Source: Acidimicrobiaceae bacterium
GTDB lineage: Bacteria > Actinomycetota > Acidimicrobiia > Acidimicrobiales > Bog-793
Assembly (NCBI GenBank): GCA_003139355.1
Contig: PLIM01000185.1
Location: forward strand, 1-35,092
DNA length: 35,092 bases
Reading direction: 5' to 3'
Both the position numbers and the translations under genes were made by a program. Below are positions 23,101 to 30,820 of the stretch, one piece after another. Position 1 is the first letter of the stretch, and the number at the start of each line of letters is the position of its first letter. Under the pieces are notes generated by a model. The model saw only the letters and a list, made by a program, of their open reading frames with translations. It searched no databases and had not been told where the DNA came from.

Positions 23101-23589
23101 GACCGTCTTCCCGGCACCGTGGTCGGGACGAACGCCCCACTGCTCCCCGAGATGGACGAGATCGAGGAGATGTCCGCCGACCTGCAGACCCTTGGGCTGT
23201 CACCGGGCTCTTCCCCGATGACCTTCGCCCGGACGAAGCTCGCCGGCCGAGGGGTGGTCCCCAACGCCGAGCTCGTGAAGGTGCCCGACGGCGCGAGGGT
23301 CCTCGTTGCCGGCGTGGTGACCCATCGGCAGCGGCCGGCTACGGCAGGGGGTACGACGTTTCTCAATTTGGAAGACGAGACAGGGCTGGTGAACGTCATC
23401 TGCTCGCCGGGATGCTGGACGCGCTATCGCAAGGCGGCGCGCTCGGCGGTGGTGCTGCTCGTACGTGGGCGGCTCGAGCGAGGAGAGGGGGCCGACCCAT
23501 CAGCACCGTCGTCCTCGAACGTAGTGGCGGAGTACTTGGAGGAGATCGACCTCGCGATGGCGGTTAGCCCATCGAGGGATTTCCATTGA
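20170..23589 (+). CDS. dnaE2: Error-prone DNA polymerase DnaE2 (ImuC)
   Basis: 1139 residues from GTG 20170; the track start at 19309 runs antisense through the regulator gene. The N-terminal PHP domain begins at once (AELHCHSNFSFLDGAS, then ALTDHDGLYGVV). The polymerase III alpha palm carries the catalytic acids in PDIDVDIES (about residue 412) and KFDLLGLGML (about 603), and DnaE2-typical blocks CQGRGSAASSAVCY, HLGIHPGGMVICDRP and QWDKDDCAAVGLV. The helix-hairpin-helix region (LASVKGIGADLANEI) and an OB fold (RVLVAGVVTHRQRP) follow. A polar insert at about 475-540 separates conserved blocks and makes the protein longer than usual. It performs translesion synthesis with ImuA' and ImuB after DNA damage. 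A LexA box controls it. Confidence 0.95.
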   Translation: MVGYAELHCHSNFSFLDGASYPEELVAEAARLELGALALTDHDGLYGVVRFAEAAKEVGVLTVFGAELTLAGRGPDLAGAPVVPAAPRTGTPDPPGFHLVVLARDPEGYSRLARAISEGHLAGGEKGRPRHDIDRLADLAGGHFLILTGCRKGAVPAALVEAGPVAAARELDRLVDRFGPESVVVELFDHDDPLDSARNDALAAFAVRRGLGIVATNVVHHAQPAGRRLASVLASIRAGRPLDELDGWLPAAGAAYLRSGAEQVRRFARYPGAVEQAGELGRACAFDLHLVAPKLPDFPVPAGQSEMSFLRQLVEEGATRRYGPAGAERVPGAWRQLEHELTMIEELGFAGYFLVVWDIVEFCRRSGIYCQGRGSAASSAVCYVLGITNADAVALDLLFERFLSPERDGPPDIDVDIESGRREEVIQYVYGRYGRERAALVAVVVSYRARSAVRDAAKALGHSPGQVDAWARRIERWGSLGGDHHSTAPHRKDRWTWWSAAAEGEAARRDATGGTVGDGRPGRDDVAAEPGPEQAASELGIPTRVLAVATELEGFPRHLGIHPGGMVICDRPVSEVCPVEWARMENRTVLQWDKDDCAAVGLVKFDLLGLGMLEAIHRAVDTIGAYHHDEIDLAMIPQEEAVYDMLCRGDSVGIFQVESRAQMATLPRLRPRCFYDLVVEVALIRPGPIQGGSVHPYLRRRNGAEAVTYLHPCFERSLAKTLGVPLFQEQLMQMAIDAAGFSAAEADQLRQAMGAKRSVSRMERLRARLYAGMAERGITGQIADTVWEQLAAFANFGFPESHSVSFAHLVYVSAWLKLHYPAAFLVALLNSQPMGFWAPHTLVADARRHGVVVLGPEVNKSAAGASLEPAVNLEPGARSDPLVRLGLASVKGIGADLANEIAAGRPYVDMEDLVRRSGIGRPALEALATSGALAGLGEASVSTARSGAAVSAGGAGRRPLSRREALWAAGAAAEARPDRLPGTVVGTNAPLLPEMDEIEEMSADLQTLGLSPGSSPMTFARTKLAGRGVVPNAELVKVPDGARVLVAGVVTHRQRPATAGGTTFLNLEDETGLVNVICSPGCWTRYRKAARSAVVLLVRGRLERGEGADPSAPSSSNVVAEYLEEIDLAMAVSPSRDFH

Positions 23590-23601
23590 CGCGTCGGCTC
23601 T

Positions 23602-23628
23602 GGCCGGCCGGATGCTCGAAGGCCGGCC
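23602..23628 (+). terminator. Terminator-like hairpin after dnaE2
   Basis: GGCCGGCC occurs at 23602-23609 and 23621-23628. Because the octamer is self-complementary, the two arms can form an 8-bp stem around an 11-nt loop, 13 bases beyond the dnaE2 stop. No T-tract follows. Confidence 0.45.
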
Positions 23629-23851
23629 CCGCCGCGGCCGGACAGCTCGGCTGAAGCATCGTGCCGCTTGACACCACTTCAGGGATCGTGGGCGCGACGC
23701 GTGCCTGCGAGAGGCTAGGTTTCCTACCCGTCATGGCCTACCGGTGCAACTCGCTGGGCCGAGCACGCTTCTGCGAAGTGCGCTTCGGGCCGCGACCTCA
23801 AACCGGAGGCGGACCGACCCCCGTCAACCTTGAGATGGAGACCCTGGACGG
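23629..23851. other. Gap between dnaE2 and the MMPL gene
   Basis: The 64-residue ORF at 23661-23855 is Arg/Gly-rich without visible motifs or a good ribosome site, and I do not support it as a gene. Nothing else is recognisable. Confidence 0.4.
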
Positions 23852-26209
23852 ATGAGCGTGTTCTTCAATGGCCTTGGACGCTTCACCGTCCGGTTTCGCT
23901 GGCTGATCGTCGTCGTATGGATAGTCGGGACAGTCGCCTCGGTTCACTTCCTGCCGTCGCTGGGGAGCCAGGTCAACAACAACAACTCGGCATTCCTGCC
24001 CTCCAGCGCGCCAAGCGCGGTCGCAGGCAACCTCGCGGAGCCACTGGTCGGCAGCGCGACGCTCGTACCGGTCATCATCATCGGGGTCAGCCAGCACGGC
24101 CCGATCACTGCTGCCGACACCCAGGCGATCACCCGTCTAGGCATTGCTGCCAAGAAGGTCCCGAACGTCGAGGCCGTGCAGTACGTCGGCACCTCGCAGA
24201 ATGGGCGTGCGGTGCAACTCCTGGTCGAGGCGAACATCGCCGGGTACAGCCCTGGGTCCTCGCAGGAAGTAGTCAACGGGCTGACCTCCGCGTTCACGAA
24301 GGTTGGAGCGCCCCCAGGCATCCAGTTCCACCTGGCCGGCGCCGTGGCCACCAACGTCGCGCAGCAGAAGCAGTCGAACACGACCGGCAACAAGACCCAG
24401 CTGCTGTCGATCCTGTTCATCATCGTGCTGCTGCTGTTCGTCTTCCGCTCGCTGCTCGCGCCTCTTGTCACGTTGCTGCCGGCGGCGCTCGTCCTGCAGT
24501 TGTCGGGCGCGCTCATCGGCGAGCTCGGCTCTCACGGCCTCAAGATCTCGCAGATCACCCAGTTGCTCCTCATCGTCCTCATCCTCGGGGCGGGGACCGA
24601 CTACGGGCTGTTTCTCGTGTTCCGCGTCCGGGAAGGCCTCCGATCGGGCCTGACAGCCAACGATGCCGTGGCGCGTGCGGTCGCACGTGTCGGTGAGTCG
24701 ATCAGCGCATCGGCCGGGACCGTGATCCTGGCGTTGTTGACCTTGCTGTTCGCGAGCTTTGGGATCTACCACGACCTCGGCGTCCCGCTCGCGATCGGGA
24801 TCGCCGTGATGCTTGTCGCCGGGGTGACGCTGCTGCCGGCCCTGCTCGCGATCCTCGGGCGGGTTGTGTTCTGGCCGGCGAAGATCGTCCCGGGCGAGGC
24901 TAACGAGAGTTGGTGGGGCAAGATCGCCCAGCGCGTCATCGCTCGGCCGGCGCACACGCTCGCGGTCGGCGTCATCGTCTTCGGCGCACTCGCGTTCGGA
25001 TCGCTGTTCTACTCTCCGGCGGGATTCGGCGGGGCTACCGCTGCCCCGAACGGGAGTGACGCGGCGGCCGGCAACGCGGCGCTGATGAAGTACTTTCCCC
25101 AGTCGAGCTCGAACCCGACCAACCTGATCCTCAGGCTTGCTGCCGCCGTATGGCAGGACCCCGGTGCGGTCGTGAAAGCGGAGAGCGAGCTGCACGCGAC
25201 CGGGCTCTTCAGCGCTTTGCCGGGCCCGCTCGATCCCGCCGGCGTGCCGATGCCACCGTCGGTCTACGTCCGCCTGCACGCGGAGCTCGGAAATCCCAGG
25301 CTTCTCCCGCCGTTGCCGGCTCCCGGTTCGCCCGGCGCGAAGGTGTCGACAGCCTTGTACGACCTGTACCGCGCGACGGCTCGTTTTGTGAGCCCAGATG
25401 GGCACACGATCCAGTTCGAGGCAGGGCTCACGGCCGGTGACGCGGCCTCGACACCGGCGCTGAATGCCGTGCCGAGCATCCGCAAGGCCTTGACGACGAT
25501 CCAGCACAGCATCGGTGCGACCGCGAGCGGTGTCGCCGGCGAGGCTCCGGCGCTCTACGACGTGAGCTCGATCTCCGACGGCGACCTCATCCACATCGTC
25601 CCGATCGCGATCATCGCCATCGGGCTCCTGCTCGCGCTTGTCCTGCGAAGCCTTGTGGCTCCCCTCTACCTCATCGCGAGCGTGATGATGTCCTACCTGG
25701 CGGCGCTCGGCCTGGCATCGATCGTGTTCATCAAGATCGCCGGGAGCGGGGGGCTCACCTTCCTCTTACCTTTCCTGATGTTCATCTTCCTCTTAGCCCT
25801 CGGCGAGGACTACAACATCCTCGTCATGACGCGCATCCGGGAGGAGGCACACCAGCGCCGTCTTCGCGACGCCGTCGTGACCGCGGTCGGCGCGTCGGGC
25901 CCGACCATCACCTCGGCGGGACTCGTCCTTGCGGGGACGTTCCTGGTGCTCGCGGTGACCGCGGGAGGCGAACCGGGAGGCAGCCAGATCCGCGACATCG
26001 GTATCGGCCTGGCGCTCGGCATCTTGATGGACACCTTTCTCGTACGGAGCTTGCTCGTCCCCTCGACGGTGTCGCTGCTCGGTCGTTGGAACTGGTGGCC
26101 GGGCAAGCTGGCGGAGATGGACTTGGTTGTTGCCTCGTCCTCGGGTGAGGGGGACGCCGATGGGCCCACCTCCGGCGGACGATCCGGGGCTTCGCCGACC
26201 ACTGGCTGA
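23852..26209 (+). CDS. MMPL/RND family transporter
   Basis: 785 residues from ATG 23852. The protein has the duplicated RND plan: one helix (about residues 15-35, WLIVVVWIVGTVASVHFL), a large outside domain, five helices, then a second helix, outside domain and five more helices. The MMPL proton-relay segments are present in both halves: LGAGTDYGLFLVFRVREGL (about residue 248) and LGEDYNILVMTRIREEA (about 652). The length is at the short end of actinobacterial MMPL proteins. Members export lipids, glycolipids or drugs using the proton gradient. No lipid synthesis genes are nearby, so the substrate is unknown. The stretch between dnaE2 and this gene holds no obvious regulator. Confidence 0.92.
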   Translation: MSVFFNGLGRFTVRFRWLIVVVWIVGTVASVHFLPSLGSQVNNNNSAFLPSSAPSAVAGNLAEPLVGSATLVPVIIIGVSQHGPITAADTQAITRLGIAAKKVPNVEAVQYVGTSQNGRAVQLLVEANIAGYSPGSSQEVVNGLTSAFTKVGAPPGIQFHLAGAVATNVAQQKQSNTTGNKTQLLSILFIIVLLLFVFRSLLAPLVTLLPAALVLQLSGALIGELGSHGLKISQITQLLLIVLILGAGTDYGLFLVFRVREGLRSGLTANDAVARAVARVGESISASAGTVILALLTLLFASFGIYHDLGVPLAIGIAVMLVAGVTLLPALLAILGRVVFWPAKIVPGEANESWWGKIAQRVIARPAHTLAVGVIVFGALAFGSLFYSPAGFGGATAAPNGSDAAAGNAALMKYFPQSSSNPTNLILRLAAAVWQDPGAVVKAESELHATGLFSALPGPLDPAGVPMPPSVYVRLHAELGNPRLLPPLPAPGSPGAKVSTALYDLYRATARFVSPDGHTIQFEAGLTAGDAASTPALNAVPSIRKALTTIQHSIGATASGVAGEAPALYDVSSISDGDLIHIVPIAIIAIGLLLALVLRSLVAPLYLIASVMMSYLAALGLASIVFIKIAGSGGLTFLLPFLMFIFLLALGEDYNILVMTRIREEAHQRRLRDAVVTAVGASGPTITSAGLVLAGTFLVLAVTAGGEPGGSQIRDIGIGLALGILMDTFLVRSLLVPSTVSLLGRWNWWPGKLAEMDLVVASSSGEGDADGPTSGGRSGASPTTG

Positions 26210-26381
26210 GGGTTGTCGGCTGTCCGCCGAACAGTTGGCGGCGTGATCGCCCAGGCAATGGCCGCCGTCACGCCCTACTTGCTTTTACCGAGCAGTTTGG
26301 CGGGACGCTGTTGACGCCGCGACCCTAGGAGCGCCCGCTCGTGTCCCGTCTCGGGCCCGAACCGTGGCGATCAGACGGGCT

Positions 26382-26879
26382 CTAGCCGGCCGGTGGCGGG
26401 AACCTTAGATCCGGTCGCGCCGTTCCCGGTGGGGGCAGCTGGGATGCCGGTTGAGCGTCACCGGTCCAGTGGCTGCCGTCCCACCACCGGACCTTTGTCG
26501 CGTCAACGGCGTCCGGGTACCAACCGGGTGGCGGGAGAGGAGCATCCTGACCGGGGTAGTACGCGAGCGCGGCTGTTTGTTGGTAACCCGGCACGGGTAT
26601 GCCTTGATCGCCGGTGGAGGCCCGCCAGCTCTCGGACGCGCGGTGCCTGCGGGAGGCCTCGACGCACGCCCAGACGATCGAGACGATCCAGGCCACAGCC
26701 GTGGTGACCCAAAAGGTGAAATAGCCGGTGAGCGCCACCAAGAACAGAAGTAGAGCGGGCATGACCTTCACGTACAGCAGGCCGAGCGGACCCAGGAAGA
26801 ACGTGAGGATGAACGCGAGCACCGGTGACTTGTCCACGGGAACACGATTGGACTGGAGCCCGGGTGAAGGAGTCCCCAC
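26382..26879 (-). CDS. Membrane protein with C-terminal DUF2510 domain
   Basis: 165 residues from GTG 26879, preceded by GGAAG about 9 nt upstream; TTG 26930 and GTG 26837 are alternatives. The N-terminal half has two helices in a TM2-like hairpin (SPVLAFILTFFLGPLGLLYV and LLLFLVALTGYFTFWVTTAVAWI). The C-terminal half has the DUF2510 motif PPGWYPDAVDATKVRWWDGSHW, a short actinobacterial module of unknown binding role usually found in membrane or secreted proteins, followed by a Pro-rich tail. The gene lies alone, with the MMPL gene convergent on it. Function is unknown; roles in envelope biology are often assumed without evidence. Confidence 0.75.
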   Translation of the reverse strand: MGTPSPGLQSNRVPVDKSPVLAFILTFFLGPLGLLYVKVMPALLLFLVALTGYFTFWVTTAVAWIVSIVWACVEASRRHRASESWRASTGDQGIPVPGYQQTAALAYYPGQDAPLPPPGWYPDAVDATKVRWWDGSHWTGDAQPASQLPPPGTARPDLRFPPPAG

Positions 26880-27142
26880 GCGAGAAGTCTTCCAGTTCTC
26901 GTGGTTGTTCGCTTCTTCGCCGACCGGCAACGCTCAGCCAAGGGAACCGTTGTTCAAGGAGTCGACGAGGCAGAGCTCAACCTGAGAGATCTCACGGGTG
27001 CCGTCGGAGTAGGTGTGCGGCGCAGTTGGGCAATCGTGTTCGTGCCAACGGTCGCCGAGGCCCGCTCGCCGCCGCCTGCAGCGGTTCTCCGCCTGCTGGC
27101 CTTCATCGCGCGTGTGAGCCCGGCGCGTGAGTCAACTACGCG

Positions 27143-27148
27143 TAGGAT
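27143..27148 (+). promoter_or_regulatory. Possible -10 of a leaderless promoter
   Basis: TAGGAT ends 6 nt before ATG 27155 and no ribosome site intervenes. The spacing equals that at imuA' and dnaE2. Confidence 0.4.
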
Positions 27149-27154
27149 AAGCCC

Positions 27155-27391
27155 ATGCAACGTGTTCTGGTGATAATCCTGTTCATCCTCGGAGTCGCTG
27201 CCATCGCGGCTGGTGTTCTGTACGTGACGCAGGCGTCGCACTCGCTGCCGACGTTCTTCCCCGGGTACGCGGCTCACGTGGTCGCCAAGCACTCGAAGCG
27301 TGGCTACGCGGGCATCGCGCTCGGTGCCGTGTTCCTCATCGCAGCGCTCGTGGTGGCATTCAGAGGTTCGTGGCAGCGGGCCCGGCCCTGA
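27155..27391 (+). CDS. Small two-helix membrane protein
   Basis: 78 residues from ATG 27155. It has a first helix (VLVIILFILGVAAIAAGVLYV), an outside loop with SLPTFFPGYAAHVVAKHSKRGYAG and a second helix (IALGAVFLIAALVVAF), ending in a basic tail. The loop pattern LPxFFPGxAA with later His/Lys residues recurs in short actinobacterial membrane proteins that I recall only as hypothetical. It appears to stand alone, with no operon partner close behind. Function unknown. Confidence 0.65.
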   Translation: MQRVLVIILFILGVAAIAAGVLYVTQASHSLPTFFPGYAAHVVAKHSKRGYAGIALGAVFLIAALVVAFRGSWQRARP

Positions 27392-27823
27392 GATCCTGAC
27401 GGCGCCACGGCCGGCGTCGCCGGTCCTCTGTTTTGCGCCCGGCCGGGCCATCGCAACGTGGGCGAACCTAGCGGGCGTGCACCGGTCCACCGAGCCTCCC
27501 CCGGAGTCCCTCGCCCCGTAGGTCTTCTGTGCTGTTCCTCGCCCGCCGGCTCTGCCTGCTCAGCAGTGGCCCACGGGAGGACCCGGGCAGGGACCGAACC
27601 TGTGACCAAGGGATCATGAGGCGACTCTGAGTTGTCTGGGAGCGTTTCGCACCGTCTGGAGGTATCCGCAGTTGGCCTCCTGAGCAGCCCGGGCGGCTCT
27701 CAGCCGGTACCCGTTGCGCAAGCTTGCGGGAGCGGCACCGCCGCGCCGGCGTTCAGCTGCAGAGCGGCGACGAGGACCGAGTGGCGTTGCGACTCGATCC
27801 CGAGAAGGTACCCACCCAGGCCC
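27392..27823. other. Region without a protein gene
   Basis: Between the small membrane protein and the stop of the TauE/SafE gene I find only the tRNA-like stretch listed separately. The ORFs at 27632-27909 are Arg/Ser/Pro-rich and shadow-like. Confidence 0.5.
27576..27622 (-). other. Possible tRNA 3'-half remnant
   Basis: On the minus strand CTCATGATCCCTTGGTCACAG leads into GGTTCGGTCCCTG, which resembles an anticodon-loop CAT, variable loop and T-arm (TTC in the loop, four base pairs in the stem). The anticodon stem does not pair and no acceptor stem or 5' half is found, so it is not a working tRNA. Such scraps can be left by integration into a tRNA gene. Confidence 0.25.
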
Positions 27824-28774
27824 TCAAGTCTCCCGTCCCTCATCGACTGGAGTCACCCCAGAGGCGAGAGCCGATGTGCCGTCAGCGGCTCGCCCTGTTG
27901 AGGTCTTGACCCCGTCTCTCCACGGTCGCGTGCGCGCCGTCCAGATGACCACGGCGAGGAGAGCCGTTACGCACAGGATCCATCCGAGCGCCGTGGTGCT
28001 CACCCCGATGTACTTGAGGCCCGAAGCGAAGATGACGAACGTGATGATGGGACGCACGAACCGGTCGGGCGCCCTCGAAGAGAGAAACGATCCGACGAGC
28101 ACCGCCGGAACGCTTCCGACGATGATGGAAGTCGTGACCGAGAATTCCACGTGGCCAAAGGCCAGTGCGCCGAGTGCCGCCGCACCGGTCAGTGGTACCG
28201 CTTGAGCGAGATCAGTGCCGACGAGCTGGTTGGCTCCAAGCAACGGGTAGACGAACAGCAACAGGACGATGATCAACGATCCGGAGCCAACCGAGGTCAT
28301 CCCGACGACGATCCCCCCGAGCATCCCGATCGCGACCGTAGGGACCGGACGGACAACGACCTCGTGGACCACGCCCGTGCGTAGCCGACCGCCGCGACGG
28401 TCAAGGACGTAACGCAGCGTCATGGCGGCGGCGCCGATCAGAAGGGCTGCGCCGAGTGCCCGCTCCACGTTGTCCTGAGCGACATGGGACTGGCCCATCA
28501 GGTGGAGGAGATACGCACCGAGAAAGGCCATCGGGACCGAGCCCATCACCATCCACCCGACAAGGCGGAGATTGACCGTTCCTTTGTGGAGGTGCACCGC
28601 AGCTCCGAAAGGGCGCATCACGACGGCGGCGACTAGGTCGCTCGAGATCGCGGTCGACGGGTTGACCCCGAACAGCAGGATCAGCATCGGCGTCATGAGA
28701 GCGCCGCCTCCCGCGCCGGTCATGCCGACGAGAAAGCCGACGACGGCACTTCCGAGCACGATGTAAGGATTCAA
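27824..28774 (-). CDS. TauE/SafE family permease
   Basis: 316 residues if started at TTG 28774 (LNPYIVLGSAVV...). The track start at 28873 adds a Ser/Ala-rich stretch without membrane character. The TauE/SafE signature appears twice: VGFLVGMTGAGGGALMTP in the first half and GIVVGMTSVGSGSLIIV in the second, each followed by hydrophobic helices (about eight in total). A polar C-terminal tail follows the last helix. The family exports sulfite, sulfoacetate or related anions, but no sulfur genes are adjacent. It is longer and better conserved in motif than the permease at 778-1533, and the two are not obviously recent duplicates. No Shine-Dalgarno sequence decides the start. Confidence 0.85.
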   Translation of the reverse strand: MNPYIVLGSAVVGFLVGMTGAGGGALMTPMLILLFGVNPSTAISSDLVAAVVMRPFGAAVHLHKGTVNLRLVGWMVMGSVPMAFLGAYLLHLMGQSHVAQDNVERALGAALLIGAAAMTLRYVLDRRGGRLRTGVVHEVVVRPVPTVAIGMLGGIVVGMTSVGSGSLIIVLLLFVYPLLGANQLVGTDLAQAVPLTGAAALGALAFGHVEFSVTTSIIVGSVPAVLVGSFLSSRAPDRFVRPIITFVIFASGLKYIGVSTTALGWILCVTALLAVVIWTARTRPWRDGVKTSTGRAADGTSALASGVTPVDEGRET

Positions 28775-28905
28775 GTCTCGCAGCCCCCCAGATCGAAACC
28801 TATCAAAGTCGCAGACAGCGCTTGCGCCTGCGCTCGCGGAACAAGGCGCCGTCGCACTGCAACGCCGGGTCATTTGCGTGTCTTGCCTCGGCTCAGGTCG
28901 GCTAG

Positions 28906-29220
28906 GTGACCGGCCGCTCGGGCGACCTCTATGCCACCCGGAACGGCAGGAGGTCGTGGGCCGAGGTCGAGCACGCCCCCTTTCGCACTGGAACAGTTCG
29001 CAGGTCCCTGGAGCGACCTGTCGTGCAACGGCACGGGCAGCTGTTCGGCCTGCAGCTGCTCTGTGTTGGCGCCTGTGCGGCTACCAGCCCGTACCTGGTG
29101 ACACACAGCGCCGACGGCGGCTCGTCGTGGTCGACGATGCCAAGCGACTGGCCCGGGGCCTCGGCTGCGACTGCGCCCGTCGCCGACCTGGATGCTGTCG
29201 CCGCAGGCTCAGAGGCTTGA
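28906..29220 (+). pseudogene. Frameshifted BNR-repeat protein fragment
   Basis: The frame from GTG 28906 begins with a BNR-like repeat (DLYATRNGRRSW) and ends with another (TSPYLVTHSADGGSSW). Between them the same frame is Arg-rich nonsense, while another frame reads AGPWSDLSCNGTGSCSA, the Ser/Cys-rich spacer usual in these proteins. At least two frameshifts are therefore present. A separate BNR-type tail lies at 30821-31015, so this may be the other end of one disrupted gene. Confidence 0.5.
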
Positions 29221-29280
29221 TGGGACGCGTCAGCCGAGGTCAAGGCTGGCAGTGCCCGCAGATGGACCTTTCAGGGCGCC

Positions 29281-29463
29281 TTGTCCCCTTTGCAGGCGGC
29301 GTTGATGCGTAACATGGGCGTGCTCATGACCGAGATCGCTTGGCTCGACAACCTGGCTGCAGACTGTGCGGAGGACGGCCATTACGGCTTGCTCTGCGCA
29401 ACGGGTCCGCTGAAGGTTGTCGGTGACAGTGACTCGCCGGTCGATCCGATTGTCGTCAGGTGA
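29281..29463 (+). pseudogene. C-terminal fragment of a cyclase-family (kynurenine formamidase-like) protein
   Basis: The last 55 residues, LMRNMGVLMTEIAWLDNL then AADCAEDGHYGLLCA and SPVDPIVVR, match the end of metal-dependent cyclase-family hydrolases (PF04199), whose closing segment reads M-G-x-x-x-x-E-x-x-x-L-x-x-L-A-A-D-C-A and ends S-P-x-N/D-P. The His-rich metal-binding N-terminus, about 200 residues, is missing; upstream in the same frame nothing similar is found. This is a truncated remnant. Confidence 0.5.
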
Positions 29464-29544
29464 CCCCAAGCTCAGCGTCAGCGGGCCGGTTCCCTACGAA
29501 AGGTTGAGCATCATGGCGAACGTAGCGATGTTGAGGAGGAACAA

Positions 29545-29630
29545 CGGCGTCGCTCCCGAAGTCGCTGAGGCAGTGGAGCCTGATCAGGTCGATGACACGA
29601 CGGAGCAGGCGGTAGATGAAGTAGAGGGCC
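29545..29630 (-). pseudogene. Possible transposase/integrase N-terminal remnant
   Basis: The minus-strand ORF contains ALYFIYRLLRRVIDLIRLH, which resembles the opening helix of actinobacterial DDE integrase-type transposases (usually YRLLCRLIDLL, then LVLRHQLAVLRRQ). The following arm is not recognisable in this frame, and the protein ends soon after. It would be a short, decayed piece. The match is from memory and weak. Confidence 0.3.
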
Positions 29631-29642
29631 GCAGGCCGGGAG

Positions 29643-29679
29643 GATTGTCGATAGCATTCTCCCTCCCAGGTCGACAATC
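29643..29679. repeat. Perfect 9-bp inverted repeat
   Basis: GATTGTCGA (29643-29651) and TCGACAATC (29671-29679) are perfect inverted copies with a 19-bp spacer, about 95-130 bases ahead of the GH130 gene. They could be an operator, a transposon end or an RNA hairpin. Confidence 0.5.
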
Positions 29680-29773
29680 GAGTTTGTGCGCCCCATGCGC
29701 TCGACAGGCCTTGGCTCTGGACCGGCTCGTATCAGCACCAGCTCTGGATCGCGCGTAGGAGGAGAGGCACACG

Positions 29774-30700
29774 ATGGCTAACGAGACTGTCTTCAAGCGC
29801 TACGCCGGCAATCCCATCGTGACAGCGAGCGCGGTTCCCCGGGCCAACAGCATCCACAACTCGGCGATCGTCAAGAGGGGCGAAGGCGACTATGCGGCCG
29901 TGTTCCGCGTGGACGAGATCAGCCTGGACTGCGTGCTCCACGTCGGGTTCAGCCAAGACGGGATCAATTGGGACATCGATCCTGATCCAATTCAAATGCG
30001 AAGCAGCGATCCTGAAATCTTCGCCACCAACTTCAGCTACGACCCTCGCCTTACGCGGTTGGAGGACACCTACTATCTCACCTGGTGCAACGCCGGTCCC
30101 CAGGGTCCGAAGATCGGTTTTGCCACCACCAAGGACTTCAAGACCTTTACCCAGGGTGAGGACCTGCTGCCTCCGGCCAACCGCAACTGCGTCATCTTTC
30201 CTCGCAAGATAGATGGGAAATACGCCATTTACCACCGGCCCTCGGACCGCGGCCATACGCCGTTCGGTGACATCTTCTATGCGACAAGCCCTGACTTCGT
30301 GCATTGGGGTTGCCACCGGTTCGTTTTCGGACCGAGAGGTGGCTGGCAGAGCCTGAAGACTGGCCCCGGTCCCGCACCGATCGAGACCGACGAGGGCTGG
30401 CTGCTCATATATCACGGAGTATGGCTGAGTTGCAACGGCTACCTGTACTACGTCGGCGGCGCGCTCCTGGATCTGGACAAGCCCTGGAAGGTTCTCTACC
30501 GCACCAAGGACTACCTGCTTTCTCCGACCGAGAGTTACGAGCGGATCGGTGACGTCCCCAACGTGTGCTTCCCCAGCGCCGCCGTCATGGAAACAGATGA
30601 GACGCTCCGCCTTTACTATGGCTGCGCCGACACCTGTGTCTCGATGGCCGAGGCCAAGCTCTCTGACGTGATCCAGTTCGTCAAGACCCACAGCTTTTGA
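29774..30700 (+). CDS. GH130 family glycoside phosphorylase (mannoside type)
   Basis: 308 residues from ATG 29774, with AGGAGGAG about 9 nt upstream. The five-bladed beta-propeller of GH130 is indicated by NPIVTASAVPRANSIHNSAIV, by AVFRVDEIS, by the catalytic acid region SYDPRLTRLEDTYYLTW (proton donor Asp, about residue 93), and by IFPRKIDGKYAIYHRPS, GPAPIETDEGWLLIYHG and LYYGCADT. Length is normal. GH130 enzymes phosphorolyse beta-mannosides, giving mannose 1-phosphate; some only hydrolyse. No sugar transporter or partner enzyme is nearby, so it is an orphan. It is the only intact gene between flanks of broken genes (28906-31015), which suggests it was acquired by transfer. Confidence 0.88.
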   Translation: MANETVFKRYAGNPIVTASAVPRANSIHNSAIVKRGEGDYAAVFRVDEISLDCVLHVGFSQDGINWDIDPDPIQMRSSDPEIFATNFSYDPRLTRLEDTYYLTWCNAGPQGPKIGFATTKDFKTFTQGEDLLPPANRNCVIFPRKIDGKYAIYHRPSDRGHTPFGDIFYATSPDFVHWGCHRFVFGPRGGWQSLKTGPGPAPIETDEGWLLIYHGVWLSCNGYLYYVGGALLDLDKPWKVLYRTKDYLLSPTESYERIGDVPNVCFPSAAVMETDETLRLYYGCADTCVSMAEAKLSDVIQFVKTHSF

Positions 30701-30702
30701 AC

Positions 30703-30727
30703 CGGCGGGGACCGCTCAGCGCCGCCG
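30703..30727 (+). terminator. Possible hairpin after the GH130 gene
   Basis: CGGCGG (30703-30708) pairs with CCGCCG (30722-30727) around a 13-nt loop, beginning 2 bases after the stop. No T-tract. Confidence 0.3.
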
Positions 30728-30820
30728 ACAGTCGAAGGTAACTGGCCCCCGGACGAAGTCCGCGGGAAACCGCAGCGAAATCATGCTGATCACGTTCTCT
30801 CCGACCGATCTCTCCCATCG

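Noticed and set aside
24137-25594. 485-residue minus-strand ORF opposite the MMPL gene
   Set aside because: Arg/Gln/Glu-rich shadow ORF of a well-supported transporter gene, with no motif and no ribosome site.
29732-30691. 319-residue minus-strand ORF opposite GH130
   Set aside because: The plus-strand GH130 protein has family motifs and a strong ribosome site; the antisense frame is a shadow.
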